From NCBI RefSeq assembly GCF_031127805.1, contig NZ_JARXHW010000026.1:1-64000 (forward strand): DNA of 64,000 bases, in the 5' to 3' direction. The notes beneath the pieces were generated by a model. That model was not told the origin of the DNA, ran no database searches, and saw nothing but the letters and a program-made list of their open reading frames with translations. Of the stretch, positions 7,165 to 14,488 are shown in pieces; the first letter of the stretch is position 1; each line of letters begins with the position of its first letter. The stretch comes from Thalassobacterium maritimum (GTDB lineage: Bacteria > Verrucomicrobiota > Verrucomicrobiia > Opitutales > Coraliomargaritaceae). The position numbers and the translations under genes are program-made.

Positions 7165-10100
7165 TTGGGAGAGAGCGGGCTGGGGAAAAGCGCGTTGCTC
7201 AAGCAACTCGCGAATAGGGTTCAGAACGATTCGGAAGTAGTCTGGATTAAGGCTGAGCACTTTTCTGAACTGCAAAATTCTGTGCCAGACCTTGCTTACC
7301 TACTTCTTGAGACCGATCGCACCTCAGGTTTCTTGGTAATCGATTCCCTTGAGAGCTGTTACACTTCAGACAGTATTGAAGCGATCAGTCGATTCGTCGC
7401 TTCAGTCATTGGTCCTTTGGAAAGCGTTTGGAAGGTGTTTTTTTCATGCCAAACTCCAAGTTGGTCGCGGGTTTCAAACCATTTGTTGAGATACCTGGCA
7501 GGTCACAACGTCTTGTCTGAACGGATAGAATGTGGGCGACTTTCTGATGGTGATTTTCAAATTGTTCTAGGTGCAGTTCCAGCAATCCAGAAGCTTTCCG
7601 CACAACCACAAATGGGGCGATTCCTGCGATCGCCCAAAATGCTTGATTTGCTTTTGCGTAATGAGCCTGACTTGAGCCGACTATCGATCGGCGAACCTGA
7701 TGTTATCGAGTGGTGGTGGGACGAACAGGTCAAAGCTGGCAAGAGTTTCTGCGGAGAAGAAAGCATTGCCCGCAGGTTAGCCACTCATCTCGCTGACTCT
7801 TTGGTAAGTGAGGCGTCACCTGATATCGTTGCCGTTGATCACGAGGCGACCAACTCACTGATCAACAGGCAAATCTTTTCCTGCACGAATGATGGCCGCA
7901 TCCGATTTGATCACGATCTGCTTGCGGATTGGTCTCGGGTCATGCATCTACGGTCTCTGGGAGACGACGTTCTAGCTTTTATTCGTGAGCACTCGGAGAA
8001 TCCTCCTTGGTTGAGGGCTGTCCGGCTCTTTTCTCAACATCTTCTGGAACGTGCTTCCGATCACGATAGGTGGCAGACAATCGTTGAGTCGTGCAGGGCT
8101 GTCACCCCTGATCAGAAAGAGCCAGAATCTCGAGATCTACAGATCCTCGACACTTGGCTTGAGGGAATTGCATACTGTAGCGATCCGTCAGCACTGCTCG
8201 CACAGAATAGAGATCAGCTATTTGCGGACGACGCATGGTTGTTGAAGCGACTTCTTCGGCGCCTTATGCACAACGCCACCATTCCGGATCCCGTCGTTCA
8301 AAACCAGTTTCACCAGATCGATCCAGAGACCGCCGATTACGCGGCTCTTCGGTTCAGGTTGCCCGTCGTGAGCCTTTGGCCGTCATTTACTGAGTTCCTG
8401 ATTGCGAATCCAGAGGAAACTACAGATTGCCTCCCAGTAACCCTCGCTGAGCTGGGATTAATGTGGGGAAAACTGGACGAGTATCTCGGGATCAATTGGA
8501 GTTCGCTTGCAGAGTTGATTCTTCTCAATGCAGAGAAGGAACTGCGCCGAGAGGTGGCGGGTGCTTACAGACACGATCGTGGTTCTAGGTCCCTCCGCGG
8601 TGGAAGCAATTCCCGCGCTACGATCTACTCAGCAGCACTGCGAGCAGCATCCCAAAACCCTGAACGAGCAGTGAGTTTTGCACTCAAGGCCGCTGGGCGC
8701 AAAGAATGGGATGAAGACGATCTGACCGAAGAGGCCGATGAAGGCTGGCGAGGAGAGTGGCATGAGCCGTCATTTTTTGGAGGTCGGGGTAGCCGCGTTG
8801 TCCAGCCTGTTGAGGCTTGGCCAGACGGCCCGCGCCGCACGATTAGTCGCGACTTCTATCAGCCCTGGTTCGAGGCGAACGCATCGCTTCCGTTATTTAC
8901 GAAATGCCCTGCCGCGGCTTGTGAGATCACCTTGGCTCTTTTGATTGATTGGCCAAAGACCGAAATCAGTAAGGGCGACTATGATATTGGAGCTCGAAAC
9001 CACGGATTTAGATTCGAAGCAGACCAGTTGAAATCCGCATTTTGGTCTAAGGGTCCGTTTATCGGATATCTCCGATCAAACTGGCGACCTGCAGTCGAAC
9101 TTATTGTTGCCCTCACTAACTTTGCAACTGATCGCTATGAGGATTGGTGGCCGTATTCTCCTGAGGTTGAATCCGTAGCCATAAAAACGTCCGATGGTAA
9201 ATCGGAATGGAAAGGAAACCATCAGGTTTTCGCTTGGAATCGATACCACATGAATACCCCAGCAGTGGTGACTTGTGCGCTAATGGCTCTGGAAAAGTGG
9301 TTTGATGAGAGATTTGAAGCAGAGGAATCGGTGTCCAACGTGATTGATCTTTTGTTTAAAGAGGGGCGCTCTCTCGCTCTGGCTGGCGTTCTCATTTGTG
9401 TTGGGAAGCGCCACGAATCGCTTTTTACGGCTGAGCTGAAGTCTCTTCTTTTCGTCCGAAAGCTTTATGAACTAGATCTTGTGTCAATTCGCTGGAGCGT
9501 TGGTGTTGGGGCGTCGCCGCGAGAAGGTGAGTTCGTTTTCAATGCAAAACGTGATTGGGCGAACCTTCCTGGTCGAAAGGTGTCGCTGGGAGATGCATGT
9601 TGGTCATGGATGCTGAACAAAGCAGAGTTCTCTGAGGTATTCGAAGACATCTCGGCCGCGTGGTATCTTGAAGCCGAAGCACTACCAGAAAGTTCTCAAG
9701 ACCGAAAGGAAGTGGAACGCTGGGCAGTTGAGTTTGATCCGAATCTTTGGGAGAGGGAGGATGGAGGCATTGAGTTCAATAATAAACGACTCATCGATTT
9801 TCAGGATCCGACCGCGGAGAAAGATCTTTCGGTAAAGCAGGCGCTATTAACACTGCCTTACAAATACGCAGAGATATTGAAGAATCGGCAAACCTTTGAT
9901 GCTGCGGGCTGTGACTATATTTGGAGACAGCTGCAAAATGAAGATTTTTTTGACCACGCAAATAAATTGTTTGCTGCGGAGCCCGAGGGTTCTCAGTTTT
10001 TGGATGGGCGGCATACACGCGCAGGACTGCTTGCGGTAATTACCTGCATGGGGGAGGAATGGTTGCAGAACGACACATCCAAATTCGAGTTTGTAGATGC

Positions 10101-11601
10101 CGAAATTTGGAAGATCCTAAATGATCAGCCAAAAATCACTGTTTACTCGCCTGAAGATAGTAGTGACGACTACGAAGGCTTTTTGGCTCGGGCTGTCGTT
10201 CGACGCTGGGCTGCCAATGTGAACGATCCTGACTGGAGGGGGGCGGTCGCTCGCTTCGTTACGTCATATCGCTACCGGACAGTTCAGTGTTTATTTGATG
10301 AAGCGTTCAGATGTCGTGCGAAGCTGGGAAATGCATACATCGAACTCGAGGCATTCGCTCTTTCATTCTCGAGTATTCGACAAGAAGCCACGAAATCTGA
10401 CTTCTACGGCAACAAGGATACTGAAAACAAGCTCATCTACGTTTGGGCAAGTGAATGGATTTCGAAGTTTGCAGACGGAGAAGGTCCTAAATGGACCGAC
10501 GATTGGGCATCCATTGAGGCTAAAGAAGAGACACCAAAAGCGAATTATGGTCAACGGCGCGTGCAAAGAGCAAAACTGAGCCAGAAGATTTGCAAAGGTC
10601 TAGAGAGGTTTATGCAACAGGTTCGGCGGGGCAAAACGAAGGAAACAGCGTCTATAACACCGAAGAATCCGGAACAAATCAGGGTAATGCCTCCAGAGCG
10701 ACGCGAGCTTCACCGAATTGGATATAATCTAGAGCTGGGCGTTATGCTCGCTGCGTTTGGGCATGCACCTCAACTTGTGGATGCCCGAGATTCTGACGAG
10801 CGAAGGCACTGGTTGGTAATAGCGAAGGAACTATTAGCGGTATTTCACCGGACGCTCCCTGAAACTGATGGTTCAGACGATGCCAAGTGGGACTACGAGG
10901 TTTGGTCCAATGATGAGAAAGTCTTCGAAGTTGTAGCCGCAAGGCTGTTGGAGTCCTCCGAGGAAGAAGGGCTAGAGTTTTGGCAAAGTGTTCTTCGGCT
11001 GCCTCCTGCAGCACATCACCATATTGAGCAGTTTCTCAACGTTGTATTGCTTGAAGCTGTAAGAACAGATCCACCTAAGACTGATCAATTGATGGGACTT
11101 TGGGGCCCTTTCGCTGACTTCTTGGCCGCACAAGATGTCTGGGCCACCTCCAAGAGTAGAGACGCGGATGATGTGTGGAAAGTCATTCTGCTTTTTGGCT
11201 CCGATTTCGCATCTGATGGCGAAGCCGCATTCGCCCCTCTTGTCCAGAAACTCGCGACTCACTACCGAAGATTTATCGAGCGCATTCAGTATGACTCCTA
11301 CACTCAGAGCACGTTGGTAGCGTTCTTAATCAAAGATGCGGCTGCCCCCATCTTCATTGATACGCTGGAGTGGTTCCACAGCAGCTGGAAAGAAGCGAAA
11401 GGTTACTTCTGGGAAACTGGAATCGAGCGAGGGGATTTTGAAAGGCTTCTTGAGTTTGGGTGGAACAATCGGTTCGAGGATATTCGCAAAAATCCCAGTG
11501 CACTTGCTGCCTTTAAGACGCTCACACTGAACCTCGCAACTCATAATAGCGCAGCCGCGATAGACATTCAGAACCGCATTGGAGGTTCAGACTCACAATA
11601 A
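7165..11601 (+). CDS. Large STAND-type NTPase, probable immune sensor
   Basis: The annotated start is a TTG inside the Walker A strand (GESGLGKS at residues 2-9). The frame is open back to 7018, and those 49 codons, ending GGHVL, supply the missing first strand of the NTPase fold. This argues that the normal product is fused to the preceding phosphorylase by frameshifting. Walker B is FLVID with Asp 60. A sensor-like FFSCQTP follows (about 93-98), then a winged-helix part ending RFDHDLLADW (248-257), the usual end of NACHT/STAND modules. About 1200 further residues lack catalytic motifs, are Trp-rich and look helical, as in ligand-sensing solenoids. Expected role: recognise a phage or stress signal, oligomerise and activate the phosphorylase domain. 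The trigger is unknown. Confidence 0.8.
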   Translation: MGESGLGKSALLKQLANRVQNDSEVVWIKAEHFSELQNSVPDLAYLLLETDRTSGFLVIDSLESCYTSDSIEAISRFVASVIGPLESVWKVFFSCQTPSWSRVSNHLLRYLAGHNVLSERIECGRLSDGDFQIVLGAVPAIQKLSAQPQMGRFLRSPKMLDLLLRNEPDLSRLSIGEPDVIEWWWDEQVKAGKSFCGEESIARRLATHLADSLVSEASPDIVAVDHEATNSLINRQIFSCTNDGRIRFDHDLLADWSRVMHLRSLGDDVLAFIREHSENPPWLRAVRLFSQHLLERASDHDRWQTIVESCRAVTPDQKEPESRDLQILDTWLEGIAYCSDPSALLAQNRDQLFADDAWLLKRLLRRLMHNATIPDPVVQNQFHQIDPETADYAALRFRLPVVSLWPSFTEFLIANPEETTDCLPVTLAELGLMWGKLDEYLGINWSSLAELILLNAEKELRREVAGAYRHDRGSRSLRGGSNSRATIYSAALRAASQNPERAVSFALKAAGRKEWDEDDLTEEADEGWRGEWHEPSFFGGRGSRVVQPVEAWPDGPRRTISRDFYQPWFEANASLPLFTKCPAAACEITLALLIDWPKTEISKGDYDIGARNHGFRFEADQLKSAFWSKGPFIGYLRSNWRPAVELIVALTNFATDRYEDWWPYSPEVESVAIKTSDGKSEWKGNHQVFAWNRYHMNTPAVVTCALMALEKWFDERFEAEESVSNVIDLLFKEGRSLALAGVLICVGKRHESLFTAELKSLLFVRKLYELDLVSIRWSVGVGASPREGEFVFNAKRDWANLPGRKVSLGDACWSWMLNKAEFSEVFEDISAAWYLEAEALPESSQDRKEVERWAVEFDPNLWEREDGGIEFNNKRLIDFQDPTAEKDLSVKQALLTLPYKYAEILKNRQTFDAAGCDYIWRQLQNEDFFDHANKLFAAEPEGSQFLDGRHTRAGLLAVITCMGEEWLQNDTSKFEFVDAEIWKILNDQPKITVYSPEDSSDDYEGFLARAVVRRWAANVNDPDWRGAVARFVTSYRYRTVQCLFDEAFRCRAKLGNAYIELEAFALSFSSIRQEATKSDFYGNKDTENKLIYVWASEWISKFADGEGPKWTDDWASIEAKEETPKANYGQRRVQRAKLSQKICKGLERFMQQVRRGKTKETASITPKNPEQIRVMPPERRELHRIGYNLELGVMLAAFGHAPQLVDARDSDERRHWLVIAKELLAVFHRTLPETDGSDDAKWDYEVWSNDEKVFEVVAARLLESSEEEGLEFWQSVLRLPPAAHHHIEQFLNVVLLEAVRTDPPKTDQLMGLWGPFADFLAAQDVWATSKSRDADDVWKVILLFGSDFASDGEAAFAPLVQKLATHYRRFIERIQYDSYTQSTLVAFLIKDAAAPIFIDTLEWFHSSWKEAKGYFWETGIERGDFERLLEFGWNNRFEDIRKNPSALAAFKTLTLNLATHNSAAAIDIQNRIGGSDSQ

Positions 11602-11724
11602 TTGCTTTCCACCGCATCAAACCCCGGATCACAGAAAACCGTTCAAGCTCGTATCCTCGAATACGCTAAGGGCATAGGTTGGACGATTATGTCACACGAG
11701 GAGGCTGTTCCGCTGATTAAGTAG
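11602..11724 (+). pseudogene. Probable N-terminal remnant of type I restriction subunit HsdR
   Basis: Directly after the NTPase TAA and in the same frame, 40 codons (11602-11721) read through TVQARILEYAKGIGWT and SHEEAVPLIK to a TAG. The pattern (T/S)VQARIL-YA--IGW followed by an EEA helix resembles the beginning of one group of HsdR proteins. Those proteins continue for about 1000 residues, so only the first few per cent would be left. The match is from memory of the family and is moderate. The hsdM remnant at the other side of the insertion supports it. Confidence 0.5.
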
Positions 11725-11753
11725 GGCTCCGAGTCGATAAAGTTACAGGGGGA

Positions 11754-12092
11754 ATGGACTGGTTCGTCGATAACAGCGATCACAACAACATGGATACAGT
11801 CTGGTCTAGGCCAGTAAGGCCTGAGGACGGCCTAAGGTATAGCTGGGCCGAAGAGCCCGTATACGACGATCAATTGAGCAATCTCACGACAATCGTCTTC
11901 GATGGTTATTACAACGACCTGATCATCTTCACACTGTCCGAGCAGCACGGCCTAGATTTAAAAGAGAAAGAGTTCAAATTCAATCTCAACGAAGACGGCT
12001 CCCCGACGCTAGTCAGCTTCAAGGGGATGGTTTTGAAAATCATCGAGGTCGACAATCTAGGCCTCACATACGAGTGGGTCAAACTAGGCTGA
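11754..12092 (+). CDS. Hypothetical acidic protein at the right end of the island
   Basis: The 112-residue protein is acidic, with many Asp and Glu, no membrane segment and no recognised motif. An ATG follows a G-rich ribosome-site-like stretch (GGGGGAATG). Alternating hydrophobic stretches in the C-terminal half (TTIVFDGYYNDLIIF, MVLKIIEVDN) suggest a small beta-rich fold. It could be an immunity or antitoxin-type partner of the cargo, but nothing in the sequence proves this. Confidence 0.5.
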   Translation: MDWFVDNSDHNNMDTVWSRPVRPEDGLRYSWAEEPVYDDQLSNLTTIVFDGYYNDLIIFTLSEQHGLDLKEKEFKFNLNEDGSPTLVSFKGMVLKIIEVDNLGLTYEWVKLG

Positions 12093-12278
12093 AAAATTCG
12101 ACCAAAAATCCCTGCCACTTTTATCGTCTAGATTACCTCGAAAATTCCCCCCGTGGGTATCAATTCTATGTTGACGAACCCGTAAGAGATAACAGCCTGT
12201 GCGTTTTCAGTTCTTTGCGTATCTTCATCGTTCTAGAGTTTTTCCAAAGCGTCCACAAGCACGGCGGAAGCTCAAAAC

Positions 12279-12298
12279 GTCCAAGAAGTGTCCAAGTA
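12279..12298 (+). repeat. Probable integrase arm-type site, right end
   Basis: This is a perfect copy of the 20-mer at 468-487, again preceded by TCAAAA. It lies 52 bp inside the right attachment repeat. A looser GTCCACAAG occurs about 28 bp upstream. The paired placement near both ends fits arm sites of the integrase. Confidence 0.6.
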
Positions 12299-12350
12299 GG
12301 AATTTGAACTAAATTTCTTCCCTTTGTAAATAGTTGAAAATAAAGATTTT

Positions 12351-12389
12351 GCCGAAGTAGCTCAGTTGGTAGAGCAATTCATTCGTAAT
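12351..12389 (+). repeat. Right attachment repeat within tRNA-Thr
   Basis: Identical over 39 bases to 297-335. The copies differ from the next base on (G here, A at 336). The boundary lies in the anticodon loop and stem, a usual crossover place for tyrosine integrases. Unlike the common case, the element has restored the 5' half rather than the 3' half of the gene. Confidence 0.9.
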
Positions 12390-12426
12390 GAATAGGTCGA
12401 CGGTTCGACTCCGTTCTTCGGCTCCA
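12351..12426 (+). tRNA. tRNA-Thr (anticodon CGT)
   Basis: A complete cloverleaf is visible: acceptor GCCGAAG with CTTCGGC, D stem GCTC/GAGC, anticodon stem ATTCA/TGAAT with loop TTCGTAA (anticodon CGT), variable loop AGGTC, T stem GACGG/CCGTT with loop TTCGACT, then T and an encoded CCA. It reads ACG. The first 39 bases belong to the repeat created by island integration, so this tRNA is a hybrid and is now transcribed from sequence supplied by the island. Confidence 0.97.
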
Positions 12427-12431
12427 TTCTC

Positions 12432-12463
12432 AACCCCTTGCTTGGTATTAGCTTGGGGTTTTT
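12432..12463 (+). terminator. Terminator of tRNA-Thr
   Basis: AACCCC (12432-12437) pairs with GGGGTT (12455-12460), with a further short inner GCT/AGC stem, and is followed by a T run. It lies just after the tRNA. Confidence 0.8.
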
Positions 12464-12493
12464 ATTTGCCTGTTTTCTGTTGGGCCTGAGTGG

Positions 12494-12535
12494 ACACAAA
12501 ACAGCCCGCTGCAGGGCGAGGCCTGTGCGGGCTGT
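12494..12535 (-). terminator. Terminator of the sugar isomerase/dehydrogenase operon
   Basis: On the minus strand a 9-bp stem (12535-12527 with 12509-12501) with an inner CAGG/CCTG stem is followed by TTTTGTG. It lies 25 bp past the stop of the isomerase gene. Confidence 0.7.
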
Positions 12536-12559
12536 GGAGAAAAGCTGTTAGCTTGGGGC

Positions 12560-13336
12560 TTAAGACACCAAGTTGGCTTTGATGTAATCGAAGCTCATTT
12601 TTAGGGAATCGAAGGGATCGCCGGGGCAGCTGTCTTGTTCGACGATGAACCACTCGCAACCGGATTCCTCGGCTGCGGCGATGATGGGCTTGAAGTCGAG
12701 GTTTCCGTAGCCGATCTCATGCATGATGGGGGTGTTGCCTTCGCGCACGCCGACATCCTTGAGGTGGAGTAGGGGCAGGCGCCCCTTGAGCATTTTGCAC
12801 CATTCTACGACGTTGCCGCCGCCGAGTTGCACCCAGTAGGTGTCGGGCTCGAAGTGGAGGTTTTCGGCGGAGGTTTGCTCTGCGATGTGTTGCAATGCTG
12901 GCTTGCCGTCCCACTTGTAGAATTCGTTGGCGTGGTTGTGGTAAGTTAATACGAGGCCCGCCTCCCGCAACACTGCACCTGCTTTGTCGAGTTGCTGGAT
13001 TAATTTATTGCGTGACTCCGCATCTGTGAAATCGACGTCTCTTGGGAATGGATAGGCGGTGTATTGGGTGCCTAGCTTCTTTAGGCGCTCGACGACCTTT
13101 TCAGGCTCGTCGAGAATCATACCGCTGGGCTCGTGAGTGGCGCAGATGGTGAGACCATTTTCAGCACACACAGCTGCGATTTCTTCGGCTGGCATGACAT
13201 CGTGGCCCATGCCGGAGATTTGCACTGCCTTGTAGCCGATGTCGGCTATCTTTTTCATACTCGCACGGAAGTCTTCGGGAGTCTGGATAAAGTCACGAAT
13301 GGTGTACGTGATGAGAGCAACTTGTTCAATTTTCAT
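12560..13336 (-). CDS. Sugar phosphate isomerase/epimerase, xylose isomerase-like TIM barrel
   Basis: The 258-residue product is of AP_endonuc_2 type. Barrel strands and metal-ligand regions are seen in ATHEPSGM, LTYHNHANEF, HFEPDTYWV, LHLKDVG and WFIVEQD, which supply the usual Glu, His and Asp ligands of this family. Members isomerise or epimerise sugars, often on inositol- or keto-sugar pathways. The gene is the last of a minus-strand run with two Gfo/Idh/MocA dehydrogenases, 24 bp after the nearer one, so they probably act on the same oxidised sugar route. The exact substrate cannot be read from sequence. Confidence 0.9.
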   Translation of the reverse strand: MKIEQVALITYTIRDFIQTPEDFRASMKKIADIGYKAVQISGMGHDVMPAEEIAAVCAENGLTICATHEPSGMILDEPEKVVERLKKLGTQYTAYPFPRDVDFTDAESRNKLIQQLDKAGAVLREAGLVLTYHNHANEFYKWDGKPALQHIAEQTSAENLHFEPDTYWVQLGGGNVVEWCKMLKGRLPLLHLKDVGVREGNTPIMHEIGYGNLDFKPIIAAAEESGCEWFIVEQDSCPGDPFDSLKMSFDYIKANLVS

Positions 13337-13360
13337 AATAGTTTTGAAATTTTTGGATCT

Positions 13361-14437
13361 TTAGCGTGCTTGATCGGCGACTGCTTGTGCTTGTAGTGAT
13401 AGTCTGGAGGCGGCAAAGGCATGTTCTTGTGTCATTGCGTTTTCGGTGCGATTGAGGCAGTCGAGTATCAGTTGACCAAAGAAGGGAAAGCCGACTTGCC
13501 CCTTTACCTGCATGACTTGTTCGCCTTCGTTGTTCGCGAGTATGATGGTGTCGGAGTCGTTGCTACGCCCAAAATCAAAGTACTTGCGAATTTCAATGGT
13601 GCCCTTGGTGCCGGTAATGAAACTGCGGCCGTCGCCCCAACCGCGCATGCCGTCGGGGGTGAACCAATTGACGCGTGAGAAGCACTGGACGCCATTTTCA
13701 AGGATCATGACTGCTTGGCCGACATCTTCCAAACCAGGCTTGTCCGCATTGGCACGGTTGTCCACCGCGGCGTGGGCGATGCTGCCCTTGGTGCAGCGAG
13801 TGTAGTGCAGAAATTGGTCGAATTGGTGCGAAGCGATGTCGGTCAGGATGCCGCCGTATTGCGCTTTATCAAAGAACCAGTCTGGCCGGCCCGCTTTGCC
13901 TAGGCGGTGTGGACCAAAAATCTCCATGTGCACGATGTCGCCAATGACGCCGTCTTGGATCAATTGGTCGGCATACCACGCAGATTCCACGTGCACGCGC
14001 TCCGAGTAATATACCATGTATTTCTGTCCGGTCGCGGCGACGACTTTTTCCGCCTCAGCGAGTTGCTCCAGGGAAGTAAAGGGGCACTTATCGGTGAAGT
14101 AGTCCTTGCCCGCTTGCATGACTTGACAGCCGATCGGTCCGCGTTGATTGGGGATGGCCGCGGCGGCGACTAAGTGGACATCGGAGGCTAGCACTTCTTC
14201 GAAGCTCGCTGCTATATGCACACCGGGGAATTTTTCTTTGAGGCTCTCGATGCGTGTCGCATCGGGCTCATAGATCATTGCCAGTTCAGCGCCAGCTTCG
14301 GTCAGGCCGTTGATCATGCCGTAAATGTGGCCGTGATCAAAGTGGGCGGCTGCAAAGCTAAATTGGCCGGGGTTGACGACTGGCTGCGGTTTGGCCGCAG
14401 TCGGTGCGTAGTTCATTCCATCATTTGCATTTGTCAT
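13361..14437 (-). CDS. Gfo/Idh/MocA-family dehydrogenase
   Basis: The 358-residue protein should be an NAD(P)-dependent sugar or inositol dehydrogenase. The N-terminal Rossmann half is present but its first turn is altered (AAAHFDHGHIYG in place of a tight GxGxxG). The usual EKP motif after the nucleotide domain is replaced by TDKCPFT. The C-terminal half carries GGILTDIASHQFDQ, where the GG-L-D-xxH pattern holds the catalytic-type His. These changes suggest unusual cofactor or substrate handling. It lies between a second MocA-type gene and the TIM-barrel isomerase in one apparent operon. Confidence 0.9.
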   Translation of the reverse strand: MTNANDGMNYAPTAAKPQPVVNPGQFSFAAAHFDHGHIYGMINGLTEAGAELAMIYEPDATRIESLKEKFPGVHIAASFEEVLASDVHLVAAAAIPNQRGPIGCQVMQAGKDYFTDKCPFTSLEQLAEAEKVVAATGQKYMVYYSERVHVESAWYADQLIQDGVIGDIVHMEIFGPHRLGKAGRPDWFFDKAQYGGILTDIASHQFDQFLHYTRCTKGSIAHAAVDNRANADKPGLEDVGQAVMILENGVQCFSRVNWFTPDGMRGWGDGRSFITGTKGTIEIRKYFDFGRSNDSDTIILANNEGEQVMQVKGQVGFPFFGQLILDCLNRTENAMTQEHAFAASRLSLQAQAVADQAR

Positions 14438-14488
14438 TGGAAGTATCTGTAATTTTAGCGTGAGGTTTTAGTCTGAATCGAGGCTCGC

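Larger units (their letters stand above)
336..12389. mobile_element. Integrated genomic island in tRNA-Thr(CGT)
   Basis: The element is bounded by a perfect 39-bp direct repeat, 297-335 and 12351-12389, which is the 5' half of a tRNA-Thr gene up to the anticodon loop. A tyrosine recombinase starts 131 bp inside the left end and an excisionase-like HTH gene follows further in. A 20-bp repeat that looks like integrase arm sites occurs near both ends. The cargo contains restriction remnants and a phosphorylase/STAND NTPase pair. No relaxase, conjugation or virion gene is seen, so this is an island or satellite-type element rather than a complete ICE or prophage. The exact strand-exchange points inside the 39-bp repeat cannot be set from sequence alone. 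Confidence 0.85.

Noticed and set aside
7165..11601. Independent NTPase gene with a normal start at 7165
   Set aside because: The TTG lies within the Walker A strand, and the first strand of the fold is encoded upstream, so this start would give an unstable truncated domain. The coordinates are kept only as the conservative open frame.
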